A stretch of DNA of 64,000 nt, taken from Dermatemys mawii (Eukaryota > Chordata > Testudines > Dermatemydidae). This document shows, piece by piece, positions 58,650-64,000 of this stretch. The stretch lies in the NCBI GenBank assembly GCA_007922305.1, contig ML677329.1, forward strand, positions 2,818,271 through 2,882,270, given 5' to 3'. Below the pieces are notes generated by a model that searched no databases, had not been told where the DNA came from, and saw only the letters and a list, made by a program, of their open reading frames with translations. The first letter of the stretch is position 1. The number at the start of each line of letters is the position of its first letter. Both the position numbers and the translations under genes were made by a program.

Positions 58650-59960
58650 GCTTCATCCCATTCAAACCTGACTTCCTTTTTCAGAAAATGACACAAAGAA
58701 ACTACTTTCATAGCAAATCACTGTACAATCTTTGAATAGTACTTGCACAATTCCAAGATAAAGTTTATTCTTGTTGTCAGGCTCTGGTGCATCAGAAATG
58801 ACTTTCACTGGGTCTCATTTTGGCTGTATACTGTTCTGAAAGATCATATGACCTAGATATGTCACTGAGTCAATATGGAATTGTTTTACTTCTTGCTGAT
58901 AAGTCCCTGTCATTGAAGTTTTTCTATAACCTATTTTAGAATGACATCATGTTCAGATTCATCTTTGCCATACACTAGAATGTCATCCTGAAAATAAGTG
59001 ATACCCTCTGTCTCTCCAAAGCATCATTGTTTGGAATACGGATGCTGCAAAGGTTAACCCAAAAGGTATCCATTTGAATTGGCACTAACCTTCTGGTGTG
59101 ATGAAATCTGTGTACTCGAAGGATTTTTCCATTAAGGGGATCAGGTGTTGAGATGAGCATAATCAAGTATAGTAAAGACTCTTGCCTCCTTTAAGGTGAG
59201 AAGCACCTCACTGATGTTGGGTAGAGGCTATCAATCCACAACAATGTTGGAGTTTAGATCTCTCAAGTCCACACACATGCAGATAGCACCGTTAGGTTTC
59301 CTTCCTAAATGACAGGAGAAATCCATTCTGAAGAATCCACAGATTCAATGATAACCTCCTCCTTGAGTAACTGTCTCAGTGCAATTGATATGTTTCACAT
59401 TTTATGGTGTACAGGCACCACATAGTTTTTTAGCTGGATCTTGTGCTTCAACTTTTTTCCAACACCTACAATATTGGTGAAACCTTCTGGAAAGTCAGAG
59501 ACATTTCCTGGTTGTGGAGTATTCTCACTTTGCAGGACTGGTCCTGTACTATTTGAATTTAGTGTCATCTGAAGATCCCTTTGATGATTCCATCCTAAGA
59601 TAGAAACCCTTGTTTATGCTACATAGATTTTTCCCTTGGGCTTTTTACTCCAAGGTAGCAGTAAAAAATGGGGATGGGAGATCCACCAAATCCTCCAGGG
59701 CACATGTCTGGAGGAGGCAAGTCAGGTTGAGAGCTGGCAAATAGCAGAGTGTAGAGTTGGATGGGAATTATAGTGTGAGGTGAAACAGATTCCACTAACA
59801 TCCTCATCTCATAGCCCTTGACTCACACTTGGCAGTGTGGAGTGGCGTACTGATCTATCACATTCAGAACACCATCAACATTCAGTTTGCCTGCATCCTC
59901 ATCTGTGAGAACTCCAGATACAACAGAAGGATAATTTCAGTTCCCCAAATCAGATTAATT
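58395..59960 (-). mobile_element. Ty3/Gypsy pol fossil, minus strand
   Basis: In order on the minus strand: a region with DFPEGFTNIVGVGKKLKH and an 'IQLKNYVVPVHH' start of RT (about 59500-59390), 'LRQLLKEEVIIESVDSSEWI', CVDLRDLNS (59254-59280), NISEVLLTLKEARVFTILD, the palm box FQDD (58982-58993) with ILVYGKDESEHD, and an RNase H start. Stops and frameshifts break it many times. It resembles the Mag-like Gypsy lineage. No LTR was found on either side, so this is a truncated old copy. Confidence 0.85.
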
Positions 59961-60000
59961 TAAGCAGCTTAGTTATTGGTTCCAGGAGACAAGCATCTCG
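59961..60000. other. Short unassigned linker
   Basis: Nothing recognised between the Gypsy fossil and the SINE tail. Confidence 0.4.
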
Positions 60001-60145
60001 TAGCTGTAAACTCTTTGGGGCAGGGGTCTAGGGCAGTATCCTATCCTCAAAGGTTTTAGACCCCTAACTTCCCCAAGATTTGGACCCTATCTGTATAGCA
60101 CCTCACACATTATTGACACTATCCAAATATGTTAATAAATTAGCA
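60001..60145 (+). repeat. SINE/LINE tail repeat, L2-like
   Basis: 'gctgtaaactctttggggca' opens a degraded copy of the 20295-20415 family; 'ctgtatagcacctcacacat' continues it. Confidence 0.55.
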
Positions 60146-61650
60146 TCCACCTATAGCAAATACCACAGATGAGGCTAGGAGCGAGGAACTGGAAGAACAG
60201 TTGTCAGAATGCTTTAACCACAAATTTAGCTAAATGCAACAAAAACAGGCAGACGTCCAAGAACTTTTAAAAATAAAAGTTACTCAGCACGTCTGTCAGA
60301 GCTGCAGAAAACATTGCATCTAAAAGCAAAGAACCCATAAAAATTATGGGTACCTGGTACATCAGAGCTTTCTTCCAGAGTATAAATGACGTTTCTAAAA
60401 CGGCCTCACTTTAAAATCCACATGCAAAAACTCCTAATGCGGTGGGTTTTACTGAATTATAAACTACCTTAAAAACGCAACATAAATTAAAGAATTAACT
60501 ATTCATAGCTCCCAGTAGAGAATCCAATAATTAATATATAGTTTAATCTACAATTTTCACTATCCTTATGCAGCTCTAGCACTTTGGCCTGAAGCCCCTT
60601 TGTTTTAATTGCTCTTGCTAAAGATAGAACTCTTCTAATGCAAAATAATCTGGTGAATTTTACGTCCGTATCTGGGCTAAACTGGGGGTTCACAAGGGGA
60701 AAAGAAAATAGCTCAAAGTATTGTGAAATCTGCTTGCATTAAAAGAAAAAAAAATGCCTTTCAGAAACTTAAAATATTATATAAAAAGGAAATTAAATCC
60801 CCTGGAAAAAAATTGCCACCTTTTTTTATTGTGGGTTAGCTTTGTCTTCATGGTGAATGTTTCATGAGACATCCTTTGATAGCATACAATTTTAAGGCAC
60901 AGTATCAGCCTGCCTGCATTCATGCCAAGTGTTATCTTCCTTAAAGGAACATAAATCCCGTGTAATATTGCTTGTATTTATACAGAGATGTAGGTTTTTA
61001 AAAATTCCAGTGTGTTTTTTTTAATTAGAAATATTGTTTGGGTGATCATCAACCCAGACATATTGATATGAACAGGAGTCTTGACTGAGTTAGAACTGCA
61101 GAACTGAGTTCATAGATAAGAAAGCTAGATACAGGTAGTGTTTAATTTCATTATCTGCATAATAGTGGCACATGCATATCAGCTAGTATTAATCATCATT
61201 GTTACTTGAGGCTCAGTTATTGTAATTAGTGACTGATGGCACAATGTAAATTCAAATATTGTGGGGAAAATATGGTCATCTTAATTTATGTGTTAAATCT
61301 AAGTTTAACTCAGATAAGACTGAAAGTTGTCTGATCTTTAAATTGGATAAGATGCTCATATTGTTTTCTATATGTTCAGGTTTTTTATAGGGTCTTCTGT
61401 TATGTTACTCTCGATGAAATGAAAAGGACCCAGGGAGTTAAACATTGTTATAGGCTAATGTAACATTTTATGAACATTCACACAATTTTTAATAATTGAG
61501 CTCACAGTTGGGGTAGGCCTGATGGACCCCAATTATTACAACATTTCTTTTGGCTTAGACGACGAAGGTTAGCAGTGTTAGACTACGAGGCATCAAAACA
61601 CAATTTGTTCTGAAGGCCCTTTAAACAGTAAATGCTATATACGTATCCCT
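60146..61650. other. Repeat-free AT-rich stretch
   Basis: No repeat or gene is recognised in 1.5 kb. Compact AT-rich words ('cataatagtggcacatgca', 'agtgactgatggcacaatg') between 60950 and 61330 would be worth testing for conservation, which I cannot measure here. Confidence 0.35.
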
Positions 61651-61837
61651 GCTCAAGATTGTCAAAAGTGACTGGTGATTCTGAATACCTCAGTTTTCGG
61701 TGCCCAGCCTGAGATACCTTAAAAGGGTTGATTTTCAGAAAGTGATGAGGACCTACCCTCTGAAAATTAGGCTCTTTTAAAAGTTTTCTCAGGTTGGGCA
61801 TCCAAAAACACTAATCACTTTTGAAAATCTTGGCCAC
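61651..61837. repeat. Fold-back repeat, second copy of the GGCCA family
   Basis: 'tcaagattgtcaaaagtgac' at the left answers 'tcacttttgaaaatcttggc' at the right, and 'gttgattttcagaaagtg' is central. Its arms match 10583-10795. Confidence 0.7.
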
Positions 61838-61869
61838 TATGCCCAGAAGTAGCATTGAGTATCTGTGTC

Positions 61870-62024
61870 ATTTTCTGCCTTGTTTTCATGTGCTATAATG
61901 TATATTCTTCTTACTGTATTTTTCATTCCAGGCATCTGATGAAGTGGGTTTTAAGCCACAAAAGCTTACACCCAAATAAATTTGTTAGTCTCTAAGGTGC
62001 CACAAGGACTCCTTGTTATTTTTA
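61870..62024 (+). mobile_element. Penelope-like element, 3' end
   Basis: 'gccttgttttcatgtgctat', 'attcttcttactgtattttt', a hammerhead-like motif and 'aatttgttagtctctaaggt' form the 3' region of the same family as 13276-13808. Coding sequence is absent, so the copy is heavily 5'-truncated. The tail ends at 'gactccttgttattttt'. Confidence 0.82.
61936..61973 (+). ncRNA. Decayed hammerhead ribozyme motif
   Basis: CTGATGA is intact (61936-61942) and stem II GTGG/CCAC is partly kept (61944-61947 with 61956-61959). The GAAA box has become AAAA (61960-61963), losing G12, and the stem III/cleavage segment 'gcttacaccc' has lost both GC pairing and the U of the cleavage triplet. It should be inactive. 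Confidence 0.65.
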
Positions 62025-64000
62025 ACATTTCCTAGTTACTAATGAGGCAATAATTTACCTTTGTAGCAACAGTATGGACCTCTCTGAGAAACCTGCTTCT
62101 GACTGCACTACAGCACAGTAAAACTGCATTCAGTGGTTGCAAGTTTCATGGAGGTTTTAAAAATTTAAAATAATCATAACAACCTCACCCCAATATTAAA
62201 TATTTATTGAGTCTAGGAATAGGTACTGCAGTATCTTTGGCCCTCTAGGAAATTCCACAATGACTGATACAAATATAGGGACTGATTTACATAAATATTG
62301 AACAGCCACAAATCTAGTTGAAGTCAAAAGGAACTGCAGATGCTCAATATCTCTGAAAGTCAGACCTCTGTAGTATAAGGAATTTTGGGACATTAGACTT
62401 ACCTCTACCTAGGTTCCTGCATTCTCACTAAATTTATATTCTCTTTTTTTAATCTCAATTTCAAAAAACTTTCAGCCTTTACTCCAGCAAAACTCCTGAT
62501 TAATGGTGGTAGAATTTAACCTACAATTGTTTTCTCAAGAGCATATTGTATTGTTTCAGTCTCCTTCTCTGACAATGCAGTCACCCTTTTTTGTATTAAA
62601 TAATTCTACTCATGTTCCCTCATTTTCCTGATTCTTAGGGAGTAATTTTAGAATACTTAAATTACCCACCAGTAATAATAGTATATTCTCTACTTCAAAA
62701 AGGTCTTCTTGACAAATGATATTATACAATGCCTATGCATGACAGGACTGAATTAAAGGTGAAGTTTTCAGCCTCAACTCAGATTTTTCTTCCTTTTTGT
62801 TTTAAAGAGAAAAACTTACCATTATTCTGATACACTGTACCTATTTGTATTTCAGTCACCATCAAACTGCATGTTTTTATTATCAGGCTCTTAAACCATT
62901 AAGTTATGGTGTTTTGATAAGGACCCTTTTAAACTATACCACAGACTTCTACAATACCCTTCCAATTGTATTCTTCTGGCACATTTCTTTAGCAAACAAC
63001 ACTGGATTCTGCTGGCTTGTCTCTATTACTATTAATGTATGAATCTTCATACCTTGGTTGAGCAATTTACTTAACCAAGTTACTTAACCAAGAAGTAGAA
63101 GGCTTAACTTCAAAATAAAATAAACCTCTGAATGTCTTATAATAAGGTAGGGGAGGAGACATTTCCATATTATTTGTTTTAAAAAGACTTGCCTCAGGGA
63201 AATGCTCTTTCTTACAATACAGACAATTCTGTGGCATAGCCCACAGATCCTCCCTTTCTATCTCCAGCTGCATTTGTGAAATGGACTTGGTCAGACAGCG
63301 GTCAAAGAATTAAAAAAATAGATAGGAGTCATGCACTGGGAACAAACATTCATTGCATTGCTTAACTGTCTTACTAAACAAGCAGAAGACTCCCACATTC
63401 TCATGCCTTCAGTGCACAGCTGCCACTGGAAAGTTGCCCATTGCTACTCATCCCCTCCCACCTCTTTCAAAGAACCTTGTCTGAAGCTACCAGACCTCGC
63501 CTTCTAGCAATATTTTGTTAGAGGATAGGGAAATAATGTCATCTAAAAACAAGTTAAAACTTACTATCACAGATTTCCTCAATGAATGGAGATGGTAGCA
63601 AGTCACCCTTTCAGGTAAGGGAAAAAAAACAGTGATATGCAGAAAGTTCTGCATATTAACCAGTGAGGAGCCTCAAGAGAATGTAGCTTGAGTTTCAAAA
63701 AAGTCCATTCAATGAGGTATTTTATGAGGATTATGTGCCTATAGGGCAACTAGCATACTTTTGACTCTATATAAATAACAACACTTTCCACTATCAAGTG
63801 TCAAGACATAACATTTTCAGCAGGTGACCTCCATTGAAGTGTGCTCTTGCATAGACATTTTTAGCATTGTCATTGGTGCATACAAGTGGTAAAGCTCAGG
63901 GATGTGTGCACAAACATTTATGATTACAAAGCTGTACGTGTGCAAATGGAGCTTGATTTTAGGCCCTTTTAAAAGTTTAGCCATGTACCTGCTGCTTAGG
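62025..64000. other. Unassigned stretch
   Basis: No gene or clear repeat is recognised. About 62270-62372 ('gttgaagtcaaaaggaactg', 'gctcaatatctctgaaagtc') is MITE-like. The remaining frames are short and without domains. Confidence 0.4.

Noticed and set aside
58191..58691. 166-codon plus-strand frame
   Set aside because: It is antisense to the Gypsy RNase H remnant, which explains the local openness.

Overview
The window looks like non-coding nuclear DNA of a reptile, most probably a turtle. This is inferred from repeat families I recognise, without a database search: many CR1 LINEs ending in the turtle/archosaur type 3' tail, a Penelope-like element with a hammerhead motif, Ty3/Gypsy LTR elements, MIR-type SINEs, and a large set of short hAT DNA transposons with 8-bp target duplications. 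I found no exon, tRNA, rRNA or other host gene I can defend. Nearly every long open frame is a transposon remnant, a GC-rich transposon read by chance, or a random frame.

Layout. 1-8.6 kb is mostly unassigned AT-rich sequence with one complete hAT element (3299-4055). 8.6-14.8 kb holds CR1 fragments, a MIR split by a small transposon, a fold-back element, and a Penelope-like element whose 5' part is inverted (13276-13808) against a CR1 reverse transcriptase. 21.1-25.3 kb is one CR1 copy of about 2.4 kb split by a second CR1, which is itself split by a 1.5-kb solo LTR carrying a 46-bp x 4 tandem repeat. 25-45 kb has scattered CR1 3' ends, MIRs, fold-back repeats and five hAT elements, one inserted in a MIR with a perfect duplication.

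45-53 kb contains two decayed Ty3/Gypsy copies. One keeps both LTR termini and a 5-bp duplication around a huge internal deletion. The other is split by two hAT insertions. In both, RNase H is followed directly by the polypurine tract and 3' LTR. 53.8-54.7 kb is a fold-back hAT with a transposase C-terminal remnant. 58.4-60 kb is a minus-strand Gypsy reverse transcriptase/RNase H fossil. 61.6-62 kb has a second fold-back repeat and a second Penelope 3' end with a mutated hammerhead core.

The elements do not form a functional system. They record successive insertions whose order can be read from nesting: MIR and CR1 are older hosts, hAT and LTR insertions are younger. The most interesting signals are the two decayed hammerhead ribozymes, the inverted Penelope copy, the LTR-element architecture, and a shared central TA (often CTAG) in the hAT target sites. 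I saw no convincing new biological system.
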